Assembly (NCBI RefSeq): GCF_036802865.1
Contig: NZ_DAIRVK010000006.1
Span: 1 to 64,000, forward strand
DNA: 64,000 nt
DNA from: Sulfurospirillum sp036802865
GTDB taxonomy: Bacteria > Campylobacterota > Campylobacteria > Campylobacterales > Sulfurospirillaceae
Reading direction: 5' to 3'
Every line of letters starts with the position of its first letter. Positions within the stretch are counted from its first letter, which is position 1. The position numbers and the translations under genes were made by a program. Shown here one piece after another: positions 52,766-63,600 of the stretch. The notes below the pieces were generated by a model. It was not told where the DNA came from. It saw nothing but the letters and a program-made list of their open reading frames with translations, and ran no database searches.

Positions 52766-53398
52766 ATGGCTGCTGGTACTGATCAAGGCGATATGAACCC
52801 TTTTATCTCTTACGTTGATCTCTTTTCATCTGTTATTCTTGTTTTGCTTCTTTTTATGTTAATCATGTTTGTCAATGTGGGTTATTACATGCAATTTAAC
52901 TCTAAAAATGCGACAGCATCGCCTGCCCCCGCAGAGGTTGCCCCTCAAATGCAAAGTGCAGAGTCCTCTCATATTGTATTTGTAACAGCAAAAGATCCTA
53001 GTAAAGAAGCCACAAGCCAAAGCAGTAGTGATGTGGGTGAGCGTTCGCTTACCAAAGCAGTTGAAAAACCGTCCCCTGTTGATTATAAAGAGTCAGACCT
53101 CATGGTTGTTTTCAAAGATAACGAGTACTTTGTCGCGAAAAATATTTTATCTCAACTGGTGAAAACAATGGAAAAAATACTTAAAACAAAGCCCAATGCT
53201 ACATTTGTGATTAGCGTGGGGGATTCTAAAAAATTGATCAGTTCAACGCAAGCAAAACAGATCTCGCTAGGAAGAGTGCTTAGTTTTAAAAATAGCCTTG
53301 AAGCGGTACCCGAATTAAAAAATAAAATTCAAATTAACTACAAACAGCAAAGTCAGATTCAACATGAATTTGGTTATCTTAAAGTAGATGTAAAGTAA
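52766..53398 (+). CDS. MotB/SiiA-like partner of the proton channel
   Basis: The 210-residue protein has a single membrane helix (about 19-40) preceded by NPFISYVDLFSSVILVLLL, in which D18 sits where MotB and ExbD carry the proton-binding aspartate. A flexible linker rich in S, T, A and P (45-105) leads to a C-terminal domain (about 115-210) with a degenerate OmpA-like pattern (NATFVISVGD, AKQISLGRVLSFKNSLEAV), but the usual peptidoglycan-binding residues are not obvious. The gene lies between the MotA-like gene and TolC. It is probably the stator partner that links to the cell wall. Confidence 0.78.
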   Translation: MAAGTDQGDMNPFISYVDLFSSVILVLLLFMLIMFVNVGYYMQFNSKNATASPAPAEVAPQMQSAESSHIVFVTAKDPSKEATSQSSSDVGERSLTKAVEKPSPVDYKESDLMVVFKDNEYFVAKNILSQLVKTMEKILKTKPNATFVISVGDSKKLISSTQAKQISLGRVLSFKNSLEAVPELKNKIQINYKQQSQIQHEFGYLKVDVK

Positions 53399-53401
53399 GG
53401 A

Positions 53402-54778
53402 ATGCGAGTGCGCTTTAAGTTTTTTAATGCTTTTTTTACTGTGATTTTAGGTTGCAGTCTTTTTTTAACTTCCCTGTTTGCGGCTGATGAAGCAGACAGC
53501 ATTGCAAGACTCAATGCCTTTTTAGCACAAAAAGACGCTGAAGTCGTTGACCCCAATAACGTCACGCTCAAACAAGCTGTTGCCGTAGCGATCAAATCAA
53601 ATTATCGTATTCGTCAAGCGCAAGAACGTATCTATCAAGCTGAGCATTCAACGAAAGAAGCGTATGCAGACTTTTTACCCAAAGTAGATATTTCCTCAAC
53701 AGGAACGTCCAAAGACAGCAGTGGCTTTGATACCCAAAAGTATGGGCAAGCCAGAGGCGATCTTGTCACTTCTTACAATCTTTACTCTTCAGGCATGCAC
53801 AGTGAAACTGTGGAGCGAACGTATATTACAAAAAAAGAGCAAGAAGAGCGATTGCGTGGTACATTGGAAGAAGAGATTAATAAAATTATTGATGCTTATT
53901 TTAGTGTTGCGTACGGAAGGTTGGCTGTTGAGGTCAATAAAAGCAATTACGATAAATTGCTCAAAATTCTTGATATTGTTAAAACTAAAAGAGAGTTGGG
54001 TGCTGCAACTGCAGGAGATGAAAACTCTATTTTAGCGAGTGTTTCCAATGCTAAAACGGCATTGATCAATACAGAATCTTCTTTTAACAACGCCAAAGAT
54101 TATTATGAATTTTTAACCAGTTCAAAAGTAGAAGATCTTAATCCTTATGAGATGAACTTTGAAACAAAGCTTTCCAATTTTGATGAACTCTTTGATGATA
54201 TTAAAAAACGTAATACAGATCTTAATATTTTAGAAACACAAATCAAAGGTAAGCAAAAAGATGTGATCATTAATAATGCTACCGATGGACTCAAAATAGA
54301 TTTTTCAATGACAAATTCGAAGCGTTACAAGGATGATAGACTCCCCACATCTAACCCATCTGAAGGTAAAAATCGTGATTTTCTTGCAGAGTTAACGTTT
54401 AGCTATAACCTTTATGATGGCGGTAGGACGGAAGCAAAAGCAGCCAAACTTATGAGCGAAGCGTCTGCATTGATTTACAATCTTGAATATACCAAACAAG
54501 ACACAAAATGGAATTCACAAAAGCTTTTTAATTCGGTTCAAACCAATTCCAAAACAGTCGATACGCTGAGTATGGAGATTGATGCGAGCAAAAAAATGGC
54601 TGAGGCGTATTGGGAAAAATTTAGGCTCTCCAGCCAAGATTTGGTTACGCTATTGCAAGCACAAAGACAAGTTAATAGCGCAGAGCTTGAAAAGCTTCGC
54701 AGTGAAAAAGCGCGCATTGTAGATTATTTTTCCTTGCTTGGAAAGCAGGGGAAATTAGTAGAATACTTTGGGTTTTAG
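53402..54778 (+). CDS. TolC-family outer-membrane efflux/secretion channel
   Basis: The 458-residue exported protein has a signal peptide (FFTVILGCSLFLTSLFAAD) and two TolC repeats, the first starting VTLKQAVAVAIKSNYRIRQAQ and ending with a coiled-coil, the second around DFLAELTFSYNLYDGGRTEAK, the family's typical YNLYDGG strand. It forms the outer-membrane tunnel of a type I secretion system. TAAGGA overlaps the end of the MotB-like gene. No HlyB or HlyD gene is present in the window; they may lie after the giant adhesin. Confidence 0.9.
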   Translation: MRVRFKFFNAFFTVILGCSLFLTSLFAADEADSIARLNAFLAQKDAEVVDPNNVTLKQAVAVAIKSNYRIRQAQERIYQAEHSTKEAYADFLPKVDISSTGTSKDSSGFDTQKYGQARGDLVTSYNLYSSGMHSETVERTYITKKEQEERLRGTLEEEINKIIDAYFSVAYGRLAVEVNKSNYDKLLKILDIVKTKRELGAATAGDENSILASVSNAKTALINTESSFNNAKDYYEFLTSSKVEDLNPYEMNFETKLSNFDELFDDIKKRNTDLNILETQIKGKQKDVIINNATDGLKIDFSMTNSKRYKDDRLPTSNPSEGKNRDFLAELTFSYNLYDGGRTEAKAAKLMSEASALIYNLEYTKQDTKWNSQKLFNSVQTNSKTVDTLSMEIDASKKMAEAYWEKFRLSSQDLVTLLQAQRQVNSAELEKLRSEKARIVDYFSLLGKQGKLVEYFGF

Positions 54779-54801
54779 AGTATAAACTAAGATGAGAAAT
54801 C

Positions 54802-56577
54802 ATGGACGCTAATACAAATGCTTTAATTATGTCAGGAGATCTTTTTTTAAAAGATGCAGATAATACTTCTGCTATTGCTTGTTACCAAAAAGCATTGATG
54901 TTTGAACTTGAAAAGCAGACATGTGTTAAAGTTATCAACAACTTGGGAATTGCGTATAAGCGTCAATCCTCTTTTGAAAATGCCATCGCAATGTTTCAAA
55001 AAGGCATAGAAATAGACCCCAGCTATGCGGCATTTTATTCGAATTTATCTTCGGTGTATCGGTTGCAAAAACGGTATCAAGAAGCGTTTGATATGCTGAT
55101 TGCGGTGGTAAACCTCTGCCATCACCTTAATGATTATGTAACACTGATTGAATTTTTAAAATTCCTCAAAAAGCCTCAAGAGGCACTCAGTATTGCTCAC
55201 GAGGTTGTTAAACGATTCCCTGAAGAGTATGAAGCACATCTTGTCTTGGGCAATCTTTTTGCCTCCTTTAAAATCTATGAAAAAGCCATAGAGCCTTATC
55301 GTAAAGCCATTTCACTCGATCCAGCAAAGACACAGGCGTACAATAATATAGGTGTTGTGTATAAAGAATTAGGACGCGATAGCGAAGCTTTAGAGGCATA
55401 CAAGAGCGCATTAGTGCTCAATCCTAAAGATGCTGCTGTCTATAATAACTTGGGTAATTTGTGCCGAAATATGGGCGATTTAAAAGGGGCACTTGAACAT
55501 TTAAATCATTCCATTGCCCTTAATCCTGATTATGCAGATGCGTACAGTAATGTGGGCGCTGTTTACAAAGAGGCAAAAGATTATAACGCGGCGATTCCTT
55601 ATTATCAAAAAGCATTGACGCTTAATCCCAATCATACCAACGCTAATTTTGATATGGCACTTATGGAACTCTTTTTTGGAAATTATGAAAATGGTTGGAA
55701 GCGCTATGAGCATAGACTTCACATGAGTGAATTGGTTGCCAAAATTCATCCGTATAAAACGCCTCTATGGAGAGGTGAATCTTTGATGGGAAAAATAGTA
55801 CTTCTCCAAAATGAGCAAGGCTATGGCGATAACATTATGTTTATCCGCTATGTACCTCTTTTTGTCAAAATAGGAGCAAGAGTGATCGTTCGAACACGCC
55901 CCGAATTGGTCACTCTTTTTACGATGGTCGAAGGAATAGAGGCTGTTTACAGCGAAGAAGATGCAATTCCTGAGCATGATTATTATCTGCCATTACTCTC
56001 GGCTGCTTTTTATTTTAAAACGACGCTTGAGACGATTCCAAATCTATTTCCGTATTTACATGTAAAGCATGAAGCCCTAGCACAAGGCTTTCATACAGAG
56101 CATTTAAACATCGGTCTTGTATGGAGTTCCAGTCGCACCAATAAAGATTTTAACAATAAATATCTTGGGCTTTCAAATTTGAGATCGCTTTTAGAAATCC
56201 CCAACATTGCGTGGTATTCGCTTCAAGTCGGGGAAGATGCTTTGGAAATAGAAAAGGAAGGCTTAGCGGAGAAGATCATTGATTTATCTGCTTCTTTGCG
56301 CGATTTTTCAGCAACCGCGCAGGTTATTCACTCCCTCGATCTTGTCATTACGATGGACACAGCAGTGGCGCATTTATGTGGTGCATTGCATAAAGAGGCA
56401 TGGGTTTTACTTCCAAAGCCCGCAGATTGGCGTTGGATGCCAGAAGGAGATAAAACACCGTGGTATGACAGTTTGGTTTTATTTAGGCAAGGTCTTCGTG
56501 GTGATTGGGATATCCCAATACAAGCGATCAAAAAAAGACTCCAATCTTTCTCTAAAAAGCCCATAAAATGGGCATGA
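54802..56577 (+). CDS. TPR protein with C-terminal GT9/GT41-like glycosyltransferase domain
   Basis: Residues 1-290 hold about eight TPR repeats (AYNNIGVVYKELGRDSEALEA, then AYSNVGAVYKEAKDYNAAIPY are clear examples). Residues about 300-591 form a Rossmann-type glycosyltransferase domain with LLQNEQGYGDNIMFIRYVP, IGLVWSSSR and LDLVITMDTAVAHLCGAL, the last resembling the sugar-nucleotide site of family 9. TPR-GT proteins of this type are found next to giant secreted adhesins. It may O-glycosylate the RTX protein in the cytoplasm. The donor is unknown. Confidence 0.8.
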   Translation: MDANTNALIMSGDLFLKDADNTSAIACYQKALMFELEKQTCVKVINNLGIAYKRQSSFENAIAMFQKGIEIDPSYAAFYSNLSSVYRLQKRYQEAFDMLIAVVNLCHHLNDYVTLIEFLKFLKKPQEALSIAHEVVKRFPEEYEAHLVLGNLFASFKIYEKAIEPYRKAISLDPAKTQAYNNIGVVYKELGRDSEALEAYKSALVLNPKDAAVYNNLGNLCRNMGDLKGALEHLNHSIALNPDYADAYSNVGAVYKEAKDYNAAIPYYQKALTLNPNHTNANFDMALMELFFGNYENGWKRYEHRLHMSELVAKIHPYKTPLWRGESLMGKIVLLQNEQGYGDNIMFIRYVPLFVKIGARVIVRTRPELVTLFTMVEGIEAVYSEEDAIPEHDYYLPLLSAAFYFKTTLETIPNLFPYLHVKHEALAQGFHTEHLNIGLVWSSSRTNKDFNNKYLGLSNLRSLLEIPNIAWYSLQVGEDALEIEKEGLAEKIIDLSASLRDFSATAQVIHSLDLVITMDTAVAHLCGALHKEAWVLLPKPADWRWMPEGDKTPWYDSLVLFRQGLRGDWDIPIQAIKKRLQSFSKKPIKWA

Positions 56578-56667
56578 AGAGAGATTTTAGAAAGAGAATG
56601 TTATCATCATGTATAACAATACAGTACCTAAAAATTTAAATACAGAAGCTATAAATGGAGAGATGCA

Positions 56668-57633
56668 ATGTTTAGTATGATACTCAAACTTCAAGCCTTC
56701 TTTGAAAGACTTAAAAAACGTAAGGCACTTTGGTTTACGACCATTACGGCACTTGCATTATTTGGTATTTTGAGCACACTTTATTATCTTAATTCAATGA
56801 CACATCGTTCGACTAAGAACCTTTATGAGGCGACAAACGCCAGTTACTTTAATGACTTGGATTCAAAAATTGGTGATTCTCTTTTTAATCTTGAGATCAT
56901 CGGCAGTATGTTGTTGTCCAACCCAGAGTTTATTGCAGCGATTAATTTGCAGAATAATACGACTGCGATGATGGAAAAGCTCAATATGTTGGATGCTAAT
57001 TTGAAAGTGATTGCAAAGAACAGTGTCGTGATAGAGCTTTATACGAAAAACTTTGTCAAAATCGCCTCTTCTTCATCCTCGCCTGTGTTGACGACGGAAG
57101 CCTATGATCTGGACAGTTTACGTAAAGTTGTCGCTACCAATCAGCCTCTTAGCGGGATTGAATACCAAGATGGGCAAGTGTTTTTAAAAGCACTTTATCC
57201 TACAGCCAACGGCATTTTAGAAGTTAAACGTGCAGCAGATTTTTTATTTGATACTTACCAAAACAATGGAAAAATCTTTCAGATTCTCTTGGACAAAGAT
57301 TTTTTAGATATGAAAAAATTGCAAACTTTTAAACATCAAAAAATTGGTAAAAATGAAGTGAGTGTGCAAACAAGAGCAGACAGTACTTTTTTAAGCAAGG
57401 TCGCTGAATTGGACTTTGATAAGATTATTGCAGATAAGTATCTTCTCAATGACGATTATTTTGTTTTGGCTAAACCTTTACTGAATGTGGATGGCAAAAA
57501 AGTAGGTGTTATCGTTGTGGGTGAGAGCATTACCAAAGAGAATGGTTTACCAAAAATGACTAAGAAAATTTCAACAGGTCTTACAACCGCAGCGCTTGGT
57601 TTGGTTGTTGCGTTATTGGTTTTGATGATCTAA
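56668..57633 (+). CDS. Double-Cache-like membrane sensor lacking an output domain
   Basis: The 321-residue protein has a membrane helix (22-42), a periplasmic Cache-like domain (about 45-295; VIELYTKNFVKIASSSSS, VSVQTRADSTFLSKVAEL and KPLLNVDGKKVGVIVVGES) and a C-terminal helix (303-321), where it ends at once. It looks like the sensory half of a chemoreceptor without HAMP or methyl-accepting domain. Placed 47 nt before the giant RTX gene it may regulate or anchor the adhesin. AGAGATG precedes the start. Confidence 0.75.
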   Translation: MFSMILKLQAFFERLKKRKALWFTTITALALFGILSTLYYLNSMTHRSTKNLYEATNASYFNDLDSKIGDSLFNLEIIGSMLLSNPEFIAAINLQNNTTAMMEKLNMLDANLKVIAKNSVVIELYTKNFVKIASSSSSPVLTTEAYDLDSLRKVVATNQPLSGIEYQDGQVFLKALYPTANGILEVKRAADFLFDTYQNNGKIFQILLDKDFLDMKKLQTFKHQKIGKNEVSVQTRADSTFLSKVAELDFDKIIADKYLLNDDYFVLAKPLLNVDGKKVGVIVVGESITKENGLPKMTKKISTGLTTAALGLVVALLVLMI

Positions 57634-57680
57634 TGCATACAACAATCGTTTTGTAGCGTATAAAGAGGAGGGAAAGAGGG

Positions 57681-60600
57681 ATGGCAAACACACCGGAAGT
57701 TAATTACAGTAAGAGTACAACAACCCTTAAATCTCCTCCTGCTGCTGGCGAAAATATCAATCTCTTTTTGCGCCCTGGAGATGAGCTCTCTTTAGGTGTT
57801 GATCTCTCAAAAGCAAGCTTGCAAATTGTCGGTGGCGATGTTATAGCAACACTTCCTAATGGCGGGCAGATTACATTTGTCTCTTTGGGTATGATGGCAT
57901 TTGAAGCCAATGCTCCTATTATTAAATTGCCAAGCGGCATGGTGTTGCAGATTGAACAGATCTTAAATAAAGTTCAAGATATTGGTCAAGCTCCGAGAGA
58001 TTCTATTTTGGTTTCGGGTCCTGTATCGCTTCAAAGTGAACAGCATAATCCTGCTAAAGAGGAACACAGTAACAAAGATGAATCGCCTGTTAATGACTAT
58101 AACGCGTATTATGTAGATCCTCAACCGTTTATTAAGCCTCAAGAGAATGCCAATACAAAAGAGAGTAGTGGCAAATACCTTCAAGAAGCGGTGACAGAAT
58201 ACACGAGTAATAACCCTGCCATCAGCGATAGTACCGAAAAAAATAAACATATGGATGAACAAAGTAAAAGTAAAGATAATGTTGCGGATGTTTCGGCAGC
58301 GCTCTCTTTCGATCTTGGCTTTTACCAAATCAAAAGTTCAGACTCTTTAGTCGGCGGAATCAAAGAAGTCTTGGGTGGTACGGGAAGCGCATTAGGCAAT
58401 GTAAGTAAAAGTGCCGCTGCGCAATTTCAAGCCGAAACACTTGATTACCGTAATGATGCTTATCCGACGGTTATTACAGCGGACAATCCTAGTCTTGTTA
58501 ACGATACATATCTTACAAAATTAGTGAGACTTACCGTCTCTCAACCTATCGGTTTTAATATTTCGAATATTGTTATAACTAGTTTAACCAATGATTTTCA
58601 AATACTGAATGCAGATTTTTCATCTGCTAATTCTACAAGTGGTGGATGGAGCCTTTCTGCTGCTACTGCACTATCAACAACAGGCTTTTCACATACTGCA
58701 ACTGATGGTGGAGAAACGATAGAATTTTATATTCGTTATGCATCAAATAACCCTAGTATCGTTAATATTGATTATCTTATGAAAGTGAATTTGACATCAC
58801 AATTTGATATGGCTAATGTCCCTGTGGCACAACAAGCAGGAGTTGTTGAACCTGAAAAAATGACTCTGACTAATTTTAAAGATATTGGTGTCATTGTCAA
58901 AAATGTTAATACCGAGTCAGATTATACGTATACAGGGAAGTATCCCTCAGGTTTCGTAGTAGATACAACACCTAATGAAAATATTATTTATACCTCTAAA
59001 TTAAACTCAACGGTGTATGGTGGACTTTCTAACGATACAATTTATGGCAATATTGGTAATGATACCCTTAATGGTAATAGAGGGAACGATACACTCAGTG
59101 GAGGATCGGGAACCAATAGTATCAATGGTGAGGCGGGTATTGATACGATCAGTTATGATTTTATAACTAAAAATTATAGTGATACATTTTTATCAACCCA
59201 TAAATCTATGAATGATCCTGCTACAGGTCTTAATTATTCAAATGACCAACATCCAAAAGGTGTTATCGTTAATCTTCAAACAGGGTATGCTTCTGGGAAA
59301 ACGATTTATGATTCAAAGCCAAGTGATGAATACGATGGTGAGGCTTTGGTTAATCTTGTAGATACACTCACAAACGTTGAAAATGTCATTGGCTCAAAGT
59401 TTGATGATACGATTATTGGTAGCAATACTGTTGCAAATATGTTGTACGGTGGTGAAGGTAATGATACCATTGATGGTGGAAGCAGCGGTGGTAATTATCT
59501 TTATGGCGAAGCAGGGAATGACTGGCTGATTGGTAGTACCCGTGATGCAAAAATTGATGGTGGTGATGGAACTGATACTGTAGATTTTTCAAATAACATG
59601 GTTGGTATTGAAATCACACTCAACAACTCTTCCAATGGTAGCATTAAAGATATCGGCGCATCTTCTGCAACCACCGTTGTTTCAAATGTTGAAAATGTTG
59701 CGGGCACTCAGTATAAAGATATTATAAGTGGAGATGATTCGAATAATCTCTTAATAGGCGGCTATAACCATTTAGCAACGAGCGTTTCTGCAAATGACGA
59801 TACGATCAGTGGCGCTGCTGGGGCTGATACAATTGTCGGTGACATGATGGTGGATGCAGTTACGACAGTGGTAATGTACGGCGGCAATGATATTCTTGTT
59901 GGGGGCAGTGAAGATGACAAACTTTATGGTGATTCTGCTCCTGTTGCAAGTACATCTTATATTGTTGTTTCAGCTGATCAAAGTTTAGAATATGTTATTG
60001 ATAAAGCAGGAGCAACTCTAGCAACAATTTATGGTGGTAATGATACCCTACAAGGTGGTTTAGGAAATGACTACATGGAGGGTGGTAGTGGCTATGATAC
60101 TGTTGATTATAGTGGTATCTCTGCCAGTGTTACGGTAAATCTTGCAACAGGTATTGCAACGGGTCAGGGAATAGATACACTTAAAAATATAGAGAATATT
60201 ATTGGCTCAAACCTTAGTGATACTTTGACAGGTAATACGCTAGCAAATACCCTTAATGGTGGCAATGGTAGTGACTGGGTGGACTACTCTTACGCAGGTA
60301 GTGGCGTTGTTGTTGATTTAAGTGTAGGGACAGGGATTGTCTCTGCAACAGATACTGATACCCTTATTTCCATAGAAAATGTTATTGGTTCAAGTGGTAA
60401 TGATACCTTAGGAGGCGTTAAAGGCATTGTCAATACGTTACTCGGTGAAGGTGGCAATGATGTTTTTTACGGCTATTTTGATGGCGATTCCATTGATGGT
60501 GGTAGTGGAATTGATGCTATTGACTATGGTAATATTGACTCTGGTATTAATGTCACTTTAGGTGGTAGTTCCATTGATAAGCTAACAAGTATTGAAAATT

Positions 60601-63600
60601 TATACGGTACGAAGAGCAACGATATCTTAGCAGGGGATGGCTCTAATAACACAATTAATGGCAGAGAAGGCAACGACACACTTATAGGTGGAGCGGGAAG
60701 TGATTTATTAATTGGTGGCGATGGTAATGACTTAGCGGATTATTCAACATCTTCCAATGGTATTGTGGCAAATTTAACAATGAATAGTGTCAGTGATGGT
60801 ATGGGTGGAACGGATACATTATCAGGTATTGAAAGTGTGAGAGGCTCACAGTATGCAGACATTATAACGGGTTCTGCAAATAGTGATACTTTGATAGGGT
60901 ATGGTGGAAATGATACATTTGTTGCAACAGCCAGCAATGATGTGTATTGGGGAAATGAAATCAATGTCGGTTCCTTTGTCTCTAATGATAGTGATAAAAT
61001 TGATTATTCAACGCTCAGTGGCGTTAACCATATTGTAGCGACACTTCCATCGATATCAGGTACAGGAACTATTACAAAATACACTAGTTCTGGGCCTAGT
61101 GTAGATACGGTTTACAATATTGAAAATATCGTTGGAACCAGTGGTGATGATACCCTTATAGGTGGTGCTGGTGTTGTTAATACCCTACAAGGTGGTGCTG
61201 GAAATGATACGCTAGGTGGAAATATTGATGGAGATAGTTTGGATGGTGGGGATAATACTGATACCTTAGTTTATAATGGTCTTAGTGCTAATTTAACCGT
61301 TGATATGAGCCTTAAAATAGTTGCTTTAACATCTGATTCAAGTCTAAAAGATAGTTTTGAAAAAATTGAAATTATTCAAACAGGTTCTGGAAATGATATT
61401 TTTATGCTCTCTGGTAGTAAGGATTCGACCAAATTAACGTTAGATGGCGGTACTGGAAATAATACACTCGATTATAGTGGACTAAGTGAAGGAAATATTC
61501 ATGTTACATTAGCAGATAGTGGCTACACAACGGTGAGTGTTAATAGTGGTGCTGGAGATGATTCTATCATCAATATCTCCAATATTTCAGGTTCACAAAA
61601 TGATGATACGATTATAGGTAATAGTGCAGCCAATACGTTGCATGGAAATGCTGGAGCCGATATACTCGATGGTGGCGCTGGCAATGATGTTCTTTACGGC
61701 GATGGTGGCGCGGATACGATCATTGGCACGATTGATAGCGGGATTGATTATTATGATGGTGGAGCAGATAGCGATACAATAGATTACAGTGCTGTAACGA
61801 CGGCACTTACATTAACAAATGGTACAACTGTGATTGGGGTAGATGTTGGAACAGATACTCTTGCCTCGATTGAGATTTTTAAAGCGGGCTCAGGTGACGA
61901 TGTTTTAACCGGTAGCATGACTGCCATGACCATATATGGCAATAATGGGGCAGACACCATTACTGGAGGCAGTGGTAACGATATCATTTATGGTGATAAT
62001 CTTACAAAGAGTCATGGCACAAGTGACGGACACAATATCCTATCCGGTGGGGCAGGGAACGATACGTTATATGCAGGAGATGCAGGGGATATTCTTCGTG
62101 GCGATGCAGGTAGTGATACCCTGTTTGGTGGTGCGGGAATCGATACGCTTGATTATGCGACAAATAATATTACAATTACGGCACTCCTTAATATAGGCAT
62201 GATTAATGGTGGTATCGATATCGATATTATTGATAAAACATCGATTGAAATTTTGCGCTCTGGAACAGGTGCTGATGTCATTACAGGCGCTGATACAGGC
62301 GTTTTAAAAACAATTTATACCGGTAGTGGCAATGACGTTATTAATGGTGGCGCTTTAGCTGAAACGCTTTATGGTGAAACAGGCGATGATACGATAAAAG
62401 GTGGCGGCGGAGTAGATACCATTTATGGTGGTCTTGGTAATGATGTGGTGTATGGTGCAACCGATGGTGATACCCTTTATGGCGATAATGGAACAGGCAA
62501 TAGTGCTGGTACAAGCGATACATTGGACTTCTCAAATATAACTTCTGCAACAAATTTAATTGCCAATATGGTAACAGGTACGGTTAACATTGGCGCTTCT
62601 ACCGTCAGTACTTTTTCCGAATTTGAAAATGTAACCGGTGGCGCTGGAAATGACCAAATTACGGGTGATGCAAATACCAATACCTTAAAGGGTGGCGCTG
62701 GTGACGATACTATTTTTGTGAGTAATGGTGCGGATGTTATTGATGGTGGTCTTGGTAACAATACTATGGATTTTTCAAGTCGAAACTCTTCGGTGAATAT
62801 CAATCTTGCAGCATTTCAAATTATTAACAATGGTAACGGCGAAATTCAATCTATCCAAAATATAGAAAATATTGTAGGTGGCAATGCCGGCGATACCGTA
62901 TCAGGTGATAGCTTGGCCAATACTATCTACGGAAATTTGGGAGCTGATCAGATTTTTGGAAATGATGGCAATGATGTTTTGTATGGAGATAATGCCGGCA
63001 ATACGCATACGACGGCGGATGGTCACAATACCCTTGATGGTGGTGTGGGCAATGATACGCTCTATGCTGGAGACAGTGGCGATACACTTATTGGCAGTGC
63101 AGGGAACGATATACTTTATGGTGGTGCAGGTGCGGATATCCTTCAAGGTGGAGCAGGGGATGACACCTTAGATGGTGGTGGGGGAATCGATATTGCAGAT
63201 TATCGTAGTGCAACCGCTAAAGTTGTTATTGCAGTTGATCTGGGTAATGCTACCAATTTGACAACAGGCACATCCAGCGGAACAGTCGGTACTGATATCA
63301 TCAATAGTACGGTCGAGGTCGTCTATGGTAGTGCTGGTTATGACGATACAATGATTGGTAATGCTAATGCCAACACTTTTTACGGCTGGGGTGGTAATGA
63401 TACCCTTAGTGGCGGGCTTGGCGACGATACTATTTACGGTGGGGTTGGTGATGATACAATCGCGGGTAATGGTGGCAATGATTTTCTCGTTGGTGGCGAT
63501 AGTGTTGGTGTTTTCGCAGGAATTGATACGGTTGATTATTCTGCAGAGACAGCAGGTGTAACGGTTAATCTTACTGCAGGAACAGCAACAGGTACTTCCG

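Noticed and set aside
50547..53398. Zorya-type defence system (ZorA/ZorB)
   Set aside because: The MotA-like protein with a long tail resembles ZorA, but no ZorC, ZorD or ZorE gene is near; TolC and an RTX adhesin follow instead.
59501..63561. Several minus-strand and other-frame open frames of 60-108 codons
   Set aside because: They are shadows of the RTX frame, have no ribosome sites and use repetitive Gly/Asn codons read backwards.
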